Below, piece after piece: positions 6,169 to 12,813 of a stretch of 12,878 nt of DNA (position 1 is its first letter; each line of letters starts with the position of its first letter). The translations under genes were made by a program, and so were the position numbers. The notes under the pieces are model-generated. The model was not told the origin of the DNA, did not search any database, and saw nothing but the letters and a program-made list of their open reading frames with translations. The stretch is from Peptococcaceae bacterium (lineage in GTDB: Bacteria; Bacillota; Desulfitobacteriia; Desulfitobacteriales; Desulfitobacteriaceae), in the NCBI GenBank assembly GCA_031289815.1, contig JAITOS010000009.1, positions 1 through 12,878 of the forward strand, read 5' to 3'.

Positions 6169-6204
6169 AAAAAAAGAGCCTTTAGAATCCACATCTAAAA
6201 GCTC
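6169..6204 (-). terminator. Intrinsic terminator after htpX
   Basis: On the minus strand GAGCTTTTAGA (6204-6194) pairs with TCTAAAGGCTC (6186-6176), with one G-U, around a 7-base loop. Seven U residues follow (6175-6169). It begins 12 bases after the htpX stop codon. Confidence 0.88.
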
Positions 6205-6216
6205 CCTCGTCAATCC

Positions 6217-7071
6217 TTATCGCCGCTCCATATGATTCAAGCGTTCCACCCGTTCTTGAACCGGCGGATGGGTACTGAACAACGTCGTCAGGCTCTTTTT
6301 CTTCAAGGGATTGACGATAAACAAATGGCTGGCGGAAGGACTGACGTTCATCGGTATCGCGCTACTCGCCCGCTCTAATTTTAACAGCGCCTGGGCCAAT
6401 CCCTGAGAATTCCCGGCAATTTCCGCCCCGCTGGCGTCGGCCTGGAACTCGCGGGAACGGGACAGCGCCATCTGAATCAAAGCGGCGGCCAGCGGGCCCA
6501 AAATGATCAACGGCAAAGCGGCCAAGCCGCCGCCATCGTCGCTGTCGCGGCTTCCCCCGCCAAAGATCAGCGCCCATTGCGCCCAATGCGCCAGGGTGGT
6601 AATCACGCCCGCCATCACTGCGGCCAGCGTCCCGATCAGAATATCCCGGTTCTTAATGTGCGCCATTTCGTGGGCCAGCACGCCCTCCAATTCCTCTTTG
6701 CTCATCATGCTCAACAGCCCTTCCGTCACCGCGATCACCGCGTGGGAGGGATTCCTGCCGGTGGCAAAAGCATTCGGCTGCGGCGATTGCGTCAGATACA
6801 GCCGGGGCGTCGGCAGACCGGCATTCTGCGCTAACCGCTCAACCATCGCAAAGAGCTGCGGCGATTGTTCCTCGCTTAAAGGAACCGAGTGGGTCATTTT
6901 CAGTGCAATCTTATCGCTGAACCAATAGCTGCCAAAGTTCATGACCATCGCGAAGACAAACGCCAGCATCATCCCGTTAGAGCCGCCCAGCGCGTTTCCC
7001 GCTATGATGACAATGATGGTCAGCAGGGCCATGAAGAAGGCTGTTTTTACTTGATTTCCTAATCCGGACAT
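6217..7071 (-). CDS. htpX: Membrane zinc metalloprotease HtpX (M48 family)
   Basis: Membrane-bound M48B protease that takes part in quality control of damaged membrane proteins, with the active site facing the cytoplasm. The 284 residues are the normal length. Two N-terminal membrane helices lie at about 10-25 and 33-51. The zinc site is H134-E135-M-A-H138 with the third ligand E208 in SRSREFQAD; D212 completes the EFxAD pattern. Two further hydrophobic helices lie at about 147-170 and 184-203. The substrate-binding segment QPNAFATG (98-105) is conserved. The start ATG at 7071 has AAAGGAGT (7081-7088) upstream. The gene lies 113 bases after terC in the same direction with no terminator between them, so partial read-through from the Mn-controlled unit is possible. 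A weak TATAGAAT also precedes it. Confidence 0.93.
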   Translation of the reverse strand: MSGLGNQVKTAFFMALLTIIVIIAGNALGGSNGMMLAFVFAMVMNFGSYWFSDKIALKMTHSVPLSEEQSPQLFAMVERLAQNAGLPTPRLYLTQSPQPNAFATGRNPSHAVIAVTEGLLSMMSKEELEGVLAHEMAHIKNRDILIGTLAAVMAGVITTLAHWAQWALIFGGGSRDSDDGGGLAALPLIILGPLAAALIQMALSRSREFQADASGAEIAGNSQGLAQALLKLERASSAIPMNVSPSASHLFIVNPLKKKSLTTLFSTHPPVQERVERLNHMERR

Positions 7072-7184
7072 GAGATCATCACTCCTTTGTTTTATTCTAT
7101 AACAGATTCCACGCTTTGCCTATCCCTTCCTGTATTTTTCCCCTTCACTATCCTCTCGATCCACGATTTTCGCGCAAGGCGGGC

Positions 7185-7856
7185 TCACCCCCTTCTATGG
7201 GTTTTCCATATTTTCCCCGTTACCAATACACCAGCCATGATCGCCACAGCGACGCCCATCTGGAGAACATGGTTATTCGTAACATAATGGCTGGTCAGGC
7301 TATCCTTCATCATCATCGAACCACCGGTATAAGCGATCACGGCCGCTCCCAGGAAGACGATCACCGGAAATCTGTCCATGAGTTTAATGATCAGAGTACT
7401 GCCCCAAACGACGATAGGAATACTGATGAGGAGACCGATAATCACGATGCTAAAATTATTATGCGCCGCGCCGGCCACCGCAATGATATTATCCATCCCC
7501 ATCGAGATATCCGCTACGACAATCGTGCCGACAGCCGCCCCAAAGCCCGTATGCCCTTTCGCCTGCTGTTCTTCCTTTTTCTCCTCAATCAAAAGCTTAT
7601 AGGCGATCCAGATGAGCACCGCGCCGCCGACGAACTGGATGCCCGGTATTTTCAGCAGCCCGACCACCAGGAAGGTGGCGCTGACTCTCACGATCACGGC
7701 GCCCACCGTCCCCCAGACGATAGCTTTTTTCTGCAACGCGCCCGGCAGATTACGGGCCGCCATACCGATGACAATCGCGTTATCGCCGCCCAATACCAAA
7801 TCGATTAAGATAATGGACAGGATCCCATAGCAAAAATCCAAGGTTAATATTTCCAC
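7185..7856 (-). CDS. TerC-family integral membrane protein, probable Mn2+ exporter
   Basis: Polytopic membrane protein of 223 residues in the TerC/Alx/YkoY group, several members of which export Mn2+ or load it onto secreted proteins. Two internal-repeat motifs carry the conserved acidic residues: DLVLGGDNAIVI (D19, D25) and DISMGMDNIIAV (D116, D122). Seven hydrophobic helices can be drawn. A charged cytoplasmic loop with EEKKEEQQ lies near residue 91-98, and a short basic tail ends the protein. The start is GTG at 7856. An ATG at 7858 is out of frame, and GGGAGG (7863-7868) is six bases before the GTG. It follows a Mn riboswitch, which supports a manganese role: expression should rise when Mn is high. 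The length fits the short YjbE-type subgroup. Confidence 0.92.
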   Translation of the reverse strand: MEILTLDFCYGILSIILIDLVLGGDNAIVIGMAARNLPGALQKKAIVWGTVGAVIVRVSATFLVVGLLKIPGIQFVGGAVLIWIAYKLLIEEKKEEQQAKGHTGFGAAVGTIVVADISMGMDNIIAVAGAAHNNFSIVIIGLLISIPIVVWGSTLIIKLMDRFPVIVFLGAAVIAYTGGSMMMKDSLTSHYVTNNHVLQMGVAVAIMAGVLVTGKIWKTHRRG

Positions 7857-7883
7857 ATTCTTCCTCCCTCTTCCTGTCTACGC

Positions 7884-7920
7884 ATAAAAGACCTTTACCA
7901 GAATCCTTGGTAAAGGTCTT
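7884..7920 (-). terminator. Riboswitch-controlled terminator (expression platform)
   Basis: On the minus strand AAGACCTTTACCA (7920-7908) and TGGTAAAGGTCTT (7900-7888) form a perfect 13-bp stem with a 7-base loop, then U residues (to 7886). The 5' arm contains the 3' strand of aptamer P1 (7916-7911), so the two folds exclude each other. The default is OFF; Mn-bound is ON. Confidence 0.9.
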
Positions 7921-8006
7921 GCTAACAACGTCATTCATTGCCAACAAAGCCGGAGTTCTCGCGAACCCGTACTGACGACTTTGCTGTAACAGCTACTCCC
8001 CTTTAA
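7909..8006 (-). ncRNA. yybP-ykoY manganese riboswitch aptamer in the terC leader
   Basis: Read on the minus strand the leader has the class hallmarks: AAAGGGGAGTAGC at 8004 downward, then GTCGTCAGTACG, a GGGTTC/GAACTC hairpin, GGCTTTGTTGGCAA, GAATGACGTTG and finally AGCAAGACCTTTACC. The closing stem P1 is TAAAGG (8005-8000) with CCTTTA (7916-7911). RNAs of this class bind Mn2+ and usually turn on efflux genes such as TerC/YkoY types. The 3' strand of P1 lies wholly inside the 5' arm of the following terminator, so ligand-stabilised P1 would prevent termination. Confidence 0.93.
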
Positions 8007-8028
8007 GCTATAAAACTTTTTCAAATTT

Positions 8029-8057
8029 ATTTTAATACAATCGCCGCCGGTAGTCAA
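8029..8057 (-). promoter_or_regulatory. Sigma-A promoter of the riboswitch-terC transcript
   Basis: On the minus strand TTGACT (8057-8052), a 17-base spacer and TAAAAT (8034-8029) form a near-consensus promoter. The start would be near 8022, about 17 bases before the aptamer P1 stem. Confidence 0.82.
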
Positions 8058-8082
8058 GTCCTCGTCTTCTGTTTTGTGATTA

Positions 8083-8148
8083 TTTTTCCGGCGTTTTTCC
8101 GGCGTTTACCTTCCGTTTACCCTCCATTTACTCTCCGTTTAATTTCTG
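8083..8148 (+). repeat. Six degenerate 11-bp direct repeats upstream of the DtxR-like gene
   Basis: Units begin at 8083, 8094, 8105, 8116, 8127 and 8138, each exactly 11 bases apart. They read TTTTTCCGGCG (twice), TTTACCTTCCG, TTTACCCTCCA, TTTACTCTCCG and TTTAATTTCTG. The TTTA-C hexamers with 5-base gaps resemble operators of PhoB/OmpR-type response regulators. The last hexamer is 10 bases before a TATACT box (8153-8158), and no normal -35 is present. Another possibility is phased T-tract curvature acting on the divergent terC promoter. Confidence 0.6.
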
Positions 8149-8152
8149 ATCT

Positions 8153-8158
8153 TATACT
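8153..8158 (+). promoter_or_regulatory. Candidate -10 box of an activator-dependent promoter
   Basis: TATACT lies 10 bases after the last 11-bp repeat unit. At the -35 distance (8130-8135) the sequence is ACTCTC, far from TTGACA. This would fit an activator bound to the repeats. The leader to the DtxR-like gene would be about 100 bases. Confidence 0.4.
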
Positions 8159-8217
8159 ATTCGTCAGGAAGCGTCATTGATCGCTCATTAGCCGCTCCAA
8201 CCGCCCGCCAGCGCCAT

Positions 8218-8247
8218 TTGACAATCGTTCTTGCGCTGGATTATACT
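8218..8247 (+). promoter_or_regulatory. Near-consensus promoter immediately before the DtxR-like gene
   Basis: TTGACA (8218-8223) and TATACT (8242-8247) have an 18-base spacer. Transcription would start near 8254, at or just before the GGAAGG ribosome binding site (8254-8259), giving a leader of only about 14 bases to the TTG at 8268. Confidence 0.65.
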
Positions 8248-8267
8248 GAAGATGGAAGGTGTTTTCA

Positions 8268-8654
8268 TTGAGAATATTAAAATCAGCCGAAGACTATTTA
8301 GAAACCATTTTCATCTTGAAAAAGCAGTTGGGCGAGGTACGCTCGATCGACGTCGTCAATCACCTCAAATTTTCCAAGCCCAGCGTCAGCATCGCTATGA
8401 AGACGTTGCGGGAGAACGATTACATCATCGTGAATTCGTTAGGGTATATTTCTCTGACGGAAAAGGGTCTGGAAATCGCCGTTCGGGTTTCGGAAAAGCA
8501 TCATGTTTTGATCCAGTTTTTGATGGCCCTCGGCGTCAGTGAGGAAAGCGCCAAGGAAGACGCTTGCAAGATAGAACATGATATCAGCGAGGAGAGCTAC
8601 GCCAAACTGAAGTCGTACTATATGACGCATTTAATCGAAAAAGCAAGCCATTAG
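8268..8654 (+). CDS. DtxR/MntR-family metal-dependent transcriptional regulator
   Basis: Short metalloregulator, 128 residues from TTG at 8268. I prefer this start over GTG 8259 because GGAAGG (8254-8259) then has an 8-base gap, and the protein opens MRILKSAEDYLE as relatives do. A winged helix-turn-helix covers about 8-65 (recognition part KFSKPSVSIAMKTL). The dimerisation and metal-binding domain follows (66-128), and there is no SH3-like third domain. By comparison with B. subtilis MntR and DtxR, likely ligands are D9, E12, H78 (EKHHVL), C100, E103 and H104 (ACKIEHDIS). Cys at 100 is the DtxR/IdeR choice where B. subtilis MntR has Glu99, so Mn versus Fe preference is open. It is divergent from terC, a natural target region. 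Confidence 0.88.
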   Translation: MRILKSAEDYLETIFILKKQLGEVRSIDVVNHLKFSKPSVSIAMKTLRENDYIIVNSLGYISLTEKGLEIAVRVSEKHHVLIQFLMALGVSEESAKEDACKIEHDISEESYAKLKSYYMTHLIEKASH

Positions 8655-8676
8655 CAAGCGAACGTCTTGCTTTTTT
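8638..8676. terminator. Shared bidirectional terminator between the DtxR-like gene and the germination operon
   Basis: On the plus strand AGCAAG (8653-8658) pairs with CTTGCT (8666-8671), followed by T residues to 8676. On the minus strand AGCAAG (8671-8666) can pair with CTTGCT at 8647-8642, which is followed by TTTT. Thus three copies of one hexamer could give a terminator in each direction. The stems are only 6-7 bp. Confidence 0.55.
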
Positions 8677-8688
8677 CTTTTGTCTTTC

Positions 8689-8898
8689 CTATCGCCCAAA
8701 CCAACCTTGGATCATGTCCGGCAGGAGCTTCGCTATACCGAGCCATTGGACGTCGAATATCTGCAACATCCCCAGTGCGGCTCCCCCGCCCAAAAATATA
8801 AAAAAGACCGTCAATTCATACCAAGCCTTCCCCCGGATCAGTCCGGGAGCTTCTATCAGCGCGATGAGCGCGACAGCGACCAGCAAAAGGAACGTCAA
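8689..8898 (-). CDS. Small two-helix membrane protein of the germinant-receptor operon (D-subunit-like)
   Basis: A 69-residue protein with two hydrophobic helices, about residues 2-20 (TFLLLVAVALIALIEAPGL) and 27-47, and a C-terminal tail with QGWFGR. It starts with TTG at 8898, overlapping the TGA of gerB (TTGA). GGGGAGGG (8906-8913) is seven bases upstream, so translation is well supported. Small two-helix proteins encoded with some germinant receptors have been described in Bacillus as D subunits that modulate receptor activity. The size, topology and operon position fit that idea. I infer the assignment from these features, not from recognised sequence motifs. Confidence 0.7.
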   Translation of the reverse strand: MTFLLLVAVALIALIEAPGLIRGKAWYELTVFFIFLGGGAALGMLQIFDVQWLGIAKLLPDMIQGWFGR

Positions 8899-9998
8899 TG
8901 ATTTTCCCTCCCCGCTTGCCGACGCTGTTTTGCTTTTGCCAGGATCAATGACGCCAACGGCAGCAAAAACGCAATCACAAAATTATAATAAGGCGCTCTG
9001 TACTCTATCATCGAAAAATTCTCCGGAAAATAATCGTATATTGACATGCTGACGCATACAAACAGGATCGCCAAGGGGAAGGTCAAGGGCTTATAGCTGC
9101 GGAGCCGCAGTAATTGACTGATTCCCAGGACCACCACATAAAAGAGAACCGCGCCCTTAATGAAGGCGGCAAAGGAGAAAAACATCGCTACCAGGATGTC
9201 CAGTCTCGTTAGAAAATCAGCGATATGAATCAGCCGCACGGATTCAACAAAAGAAAAAGCGGCGATACTCCCTGTGTTTCCCAATACCAGGCTATTCCGC
9301 AGGGCGCTGACAACAAGCAAACATCCCGCCAGACCAAAAGCCTTCATCACCAGGCCCTTCAGGGGGCGGCGCTGATTATAAAAGGGAATAATCATGAGAA
9401 AAGCAACCGCTTCGCCGAAGGGAACCGTCGCCGCAATCGTGCTTGCTGTATAGAAATCCTTCACCGGTATGCTGAAAAATGGCAGAAGGTTGCTCCAATC
9501 CATCTCCTTGAGCAATAGAAGAAAGACGGTCACATAATACAGGATGATGCTCCCTACCAAAATAATGCCGACTCTGCCGATCGTCTCTATTCCATAGCGC
9601 ACAGCGATCGCCGCCAGAAGGACGCTGACAATCACAAATACGGCGACAGGCGTTTGCGTCATTAATATATGCCCGAAAAATTCGCCATAATCCCGCATGT
9701 TATAGCTGGTTAATTGAAAAAAGAAAAGAAGATAGAGGGCGGAAATCCCTTTCCCCAGATAGGGTCCATAGAGGATATCATTAAATTCCACTAAGGTTTT
9801 GCCGGGGAATTGCCGCGCCAGGGTCACGTAGACCCAGGCGAAGAAAAAACTAACCATCATCCCCGTTAAAACGGCTAACCAGGCGTTGGGCCCGGCATAG
9901 ACCGAAATTAAGCCTAACGCTAACACCTGGCTGCTAATATAGCCGGTTATTAACGCCGTCAGTTGCGCGTATGAGAGTTTACCTTTTTCCAATTGCAT
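8895..9998 (-). CDS. gerB: Spore germination receptor subunit B (GerAB/APC-type permease)
   Basis: Integral membrane subunit of the germinant receptor in the spore inner membrane. This family belongs to the amino acid-polyamine-organocation superfamily and is thought to bind the germinant. The 367 residues are the usual length and show about ten membrane helices. It opens with the family-typical KGKLSYAQLTALITGYISSQ, and has the conserved segment VPFGEAVAFLMIIPF around 190-205. The ATG at 9998 lies one base after the gerC stop. The upstream sequence (AAATTAAAATAAT) has no ribosome binding site, so it is likely translated by re-initiation from gerC. Its TGA overlaps the start of the 69-residue protein. 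The germinant cannot be predicted. Confidence 0.93.
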   Translation of the reverse strand: MQLEKGKLSYAQLTALITGYISSQVLALGLISVYAGPNAWLAVLTGMMVSFFFAWVYVTLARQFPGKTLVEFNDILYGPYLGKGISALYLLFFFQLTSYNMRDYGEFFGHILMTQTPVAVFVIVSVLLAAIAVRYGIETIGRVGIILVGSIILYYVTVFLLLLKEMDWSNLLPFFSIPVKDFYTASTIAATVPFGEAVAFLMIIPFYNQRRPLKGLVMKAFGLAGCLLVVSALRNSLVLGNTGSIAAFSFVESVRLIHIADFLTRLDILVAMFFSFAAFIKGAVLFYVVVLGISQLLRLRSYKPLTFPLAILFVCVSMSIYDYFPENFSMIEYRAPYYNFVIAFLLPLASLILAKAKQRRQAGRENH

Positions 9999-9999
9999 A

Positions 10000-11175
10000 T
10001 TATTTTAATTTGACCGGCGGTTGTACCGTCGTCCCCGTCCTTCTTAATTTATTCTCAATTTTTAACGCCACTTGAATCCGAGGGAAAATTTCACGCCAAT
10101 TTTGTTTGATCTTCTTCCATTCTTGCGGCTGATACTTATACAGCTGATCGCCAAAGCCAAAAATGTCCGTTTTCAGTTCCTGCGCCGTCTTCAAGGCGCT
10201 CCTGATCTCTTTTTCTATCACTTCTCTCTGGTTTTTTTCCAGCGTTTCTCTGGCTATAGTTGATAGTAACTCCGCGGATACCTCGTCAGATGAGATATAC
10301 GCTTCCGCCTCAATCCTGATCGTCATCCTGACCGTGTCCTCCACGATCTCGGGAATGATCTCACTCTTCGCGCGCTTGACATGCAAGCTCACGATTCCCT
10401 GCCGGTCAGGACTGAGTACGTCCATGTTACCCTGTCCAAATGTACCGTTCACCCACAGACAACCCCGTGTCTGCTCAATATCCAGCTCCCCGACCATGCG
10501 ATCGCCGTCAAAAATCGCGGTTCCCACAATATCCACGATTTTATTATTCGTTTGATCGATCTCTACAATCGGCGCCAGCGGAGCTGAGGTTTCACTGAGC
10601 AGCCGGGAAAGAAAATCCTGTACGTTCACGGTCACTGACTGCGAATAATTCTTCTGGTTTTCCAGCAGATCATAGATGTCCGCTCCTGATACACTGCCAA
10701 AATTCATGTTGGCGTTCAGGATATTTTCCGCTCGGTCTCTGGCAATGAGTAGCCAAACCAAACGACGGTTTTCATTGTCACGGAGAAAATAGTCAAAATA
10801 TTTCCGCATTCCCGCTTCCGCGACCGCCTGACCGAAGACCAGCAGATTATTATGAGAAAAAAACATCGTCCGGCTGATCTTTGCGTCCGCTTTTTGAATC
10901 GTTCCGGCCAGGCTCGGCCCTTCCGCCGTAATGATAAAAGCGCCGTTTCCTTCTTTTGACCCGGAATCAGCGGTTTTTTCATCGGTGGGTTTAATGACTT
11001 GAATCGCTACCCGCACCGCTTCGTTTTCACCGCTGTCAATGGCGATTCCGCTCACAATAGCCAACGAATTCAATTCTCTGCTGTCCCAGCATCCGGCCAG
11101 AAAAAATATACTCCCCGCCGCCAGGATCGCCAGACCGATACAGCCCCTGCCAAGGCCGCTTTTTCTTTTCTTCAT
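10000..11175 (-). CDS. gerC: Spore germination receptor subunit C (Ger(x)C lipoprotein)
   Basis: Lipoprotein subunit of the germinant receptor, 391 residues. The signal peptide (K/R-rich residues 2-10, hydrophobic 12-27) ends at the lipobox FLAGC with C29 as the predicted lipidated residue. It is followed at once by WDSREL, the hallmark of Ger(x)C proteins. The rest is a soluble domain on the outer face of the spore inner membrane. A motif GTAIFDGDRMVGEL near 218-231 and a C-terminal KTAQELKTDIFGFG segment also match the family. The ATG at 11175 follows GGGGAGGGGG closely. It lies 39 bases after gerA and one base before gerB, so the three form one operon in A-C-B order, as in gerK. Confidence 0.94.
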   Translation of the reverse strand: MKKRKSGLGRGCIGLAILAAGSIFFLAGCWDSRELNSLAIVSGIAIDSGENEAVRVAIQVIKPTDEKTADSGSKEGNGAFIITAEGPSLAGTIQKADAKISRTMFFSHNNLLVFGQAVAEAGMRKYFDYFLRDNENRRLVWLLIARDRAENILNANMNFGSVSGADIYDLLENQKNYSQSVTVNVQDFLSRLLSETSAPLAPIVEIDQTNNKIVDIVGTAIFDGDRMVGELDIEQTRGCLWVNGTFGQGNMDVLSPDRQGIVSLHVKRAKSEIIPEIVEDTVRMTIRIEAEAYISSDEVSAELLSTIARETLEKNQREVIEKEIRSALKTAQELKTDIFGFGDQLYKYQPQEWKKIKQNWREIFPRIQVALKIENKLRRTGTTVQPPVKLK

Positions 11176-11214
11176 CGTTTCCCCCTCCCCGGCAAATTCC
11201 CGGAAGCCGTGACG

Positions 11215-12813
11215 CTATTTTTGCCGCTCTTCTGCCGGCGGCGAAGGCGGGCCGGTCTCCGGGCTCATCCTTCGGAGATTATAACCGCCGGTCATTCGCG
11301 GTCGGGTATGCATCAGCCACAAAGGCGCCCGGATCAGACTGTCCTTTAAATCCCGGATATTCAAGGGCGCGGCCGGAGAGAGATACGGTACGCCAAAAGA
11401 CCGTATCGCGGCCAGATGAATCAGAAGCAACAAGAAGCCGCTGACAAGCCCAAAGCCTCCTAAAAAAGCCGCCAATAAAAGGGCCGTTAAGCGGATCACC
11501 GCTCCCGCCTCATTCAGGGAAACCGCGACAAAGGAACAGATACTGGTGACCGCCACCATAATCACCACGGGAGCGCCGATCAATCCCGCCGAAACAGCCG
11601 CCTGCCCGATCACCAGCGCTCCCACGATGCTGATCGTTTGCCCGATCGGTCGCGGTAAACGAACCCCGGCTTCGCGGATAATCTCGAAAACAACGCCCAT
11701 ACCCAAGGCTTCAACCAGGGAAGGGAAAGGCGTCCCTTCCTTGGCTCTGGCAATCGATATCAACAGCGGCGTTGGGATTAATTCCTGATGAAAGTTGGTC
11801 AAAGCGACGTAGATGGCCGGACCGCTAATCGCAATGATAAAGCTCAGAAAGCGAACCAGCCGGATGAGGCTCGCATAGTAAGGCCGCGTATAATAGTCCT
11901 CCGGGCTTTGAAAGCCCTCAATAAATAGCATCGGCAGGGTCAAGGCGAAAGGCGTCCCGTCAATGAAGATCGCCGCCCGGCCCTCAAGAATTTTGGCGGC
12001 GACCACATCCGGACGCTCACTGTTATCAATCGTCGCAAAGGGAGAATAGGGCGCGTCTTCGATCAGTTGTTCGATATAACCGGATTCAAAAATGCCGTCG
12101 ATCTTAATCCGCTTTAAGCGGAGCCGAACCTCTTCGATCAGTTTGGGATTCACCACCCCTTTTAAGTACACGACGCATACGGCTGTTTTGGTGTATCTGC
12201 CGATCTTCATGGATTCCAAAGTCAAATTTGGGTGCCGGATTTTTCGTCTCAGCATCGTGATATTGGTGCCCAAGCTCTCCGTAAAGCCTTCATGAGGGCC
12301 ACGAACAACGGCTTCCGTCAGGGGTTCCTGAATGGAGCGCTCTTCCCATCCCTGCGTACCCACCACCAACGCCCGCTTTTCATCTTGAAGCAGCAAAACC
12401 GTATTCCCGGCCAAACATTCATCGACGACCTCATCCATATGGGCCACCTCTTTCAGGTAGCCTACGGACAGCATCGCGGCTTTCATCCACTCGACCGGAG
12501 ACGCGCCTGCAGCGGCAAGCGCCGACGGATCGCCATAGAGCAAGGGCTGGACGATATGCTGATTGACGACGGTAATATTCACCATACCGTTGATATAGAT
12601 CAGCGCGCAGCGAAATCTCTGTTCCCGGCCAAAGGAAAATTCACGAATGATCACATCCATGTTTGCTGACCCCAGTATGGCTTTACAGGTATTCACATTA
12701 TCGGTAAGCTCGCCGGATAGCGCCAGCGGCGGATCTTCCTCATAGCCGCTCGCTCCGGAATGCCGATCCTTGCTATTCCAGGCATGGACTACTTTCTTCA
12801 GATATGCCAGCAC
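11215..12813 (-). CDS. gerA: Spore germination receptor subunit A (GerA family)
   Basis: A subunit of the germinant receptor in the spore inner membrane, 532 residues. A large cytoplasmic N-terminal region (about 1-290) is followed by roughly five membrane helices (about 290-480), the recently recognised channel-forming part of this family. The conserved block RLPRPIGQTISIVGALVIGQ leads into AAVSAGLIGAPVVIMVA. Another typical block, RPDVVAAKILEGRAAIFIDG (about 267-286), precedes the first helix. The start is GTG at 12813 with TAAGGGG about ten bases upstream. A short Pro/Glu-rich tail ends the protein. It is first in the operon. The 65 bases shown upstream may hold a forespore promoter, but no good match was found. 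Confidence 0.94.
   Translation of the reverse strand: MLAYLKKVVHAWNSKDRHSGASGYEEDPPLALSGELTDNVNTCKAILGSANMDVIIREFSFGREQRFRCALIYINGMVNITVVNQHIVQPLLYGDPSALAAAGASPVEWMKAAMLSVGYLKEVAHMDEVVDECLAGNTVLLLQDEKRALVVGTQGWEERSIQEPLTEAVVRGPHEGFTESLGTNITMLRRKIRHPNLTLESMKIGRYTKTAVCVVYLKGVVNPKLIEEVRLRLKRIKIDGIFESGYIEQLIEDAPYSPFATIDNSERPDVVAAKILEGRAAIFIDGTPFALTLPMLFIEGFQSPEDYYTRPYYASLIRLVRFLSFIIAISGPAIYVALTNFHQELIPTPLLISIARAKEGTPFPSLVEALGMGVVFEIIREAGVRLPRPIGQTISIVGALVIGQAAVSAGLIGAPVVIMVAVTSICSFVAVSLNEAGAVIRLTALLLAAFLGGFGLVSGFLLLLIHLAAIRSFGVPYLSPAAPLNIRDLKDSLIRAPLWLMHTRPRMTGGYNLRRMSPETGPPSPPAEERQK

Noticed and set aside
7116..7808. 230-codon frame antisense to terC
   Set aside because: The translation is rich in His, Arg and Asp repeats typical of a complementary frame of a membrane protein gene. 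The sense frame has clear TerC motifs and an RBS.
8259..8261. GTG as start of the DtxR-like regulator
   Set aside because: The GTG overlaps the GGAAGG ribosome binding site; the TTG nine bases later has proper spacing and family-like N-terminal residues.
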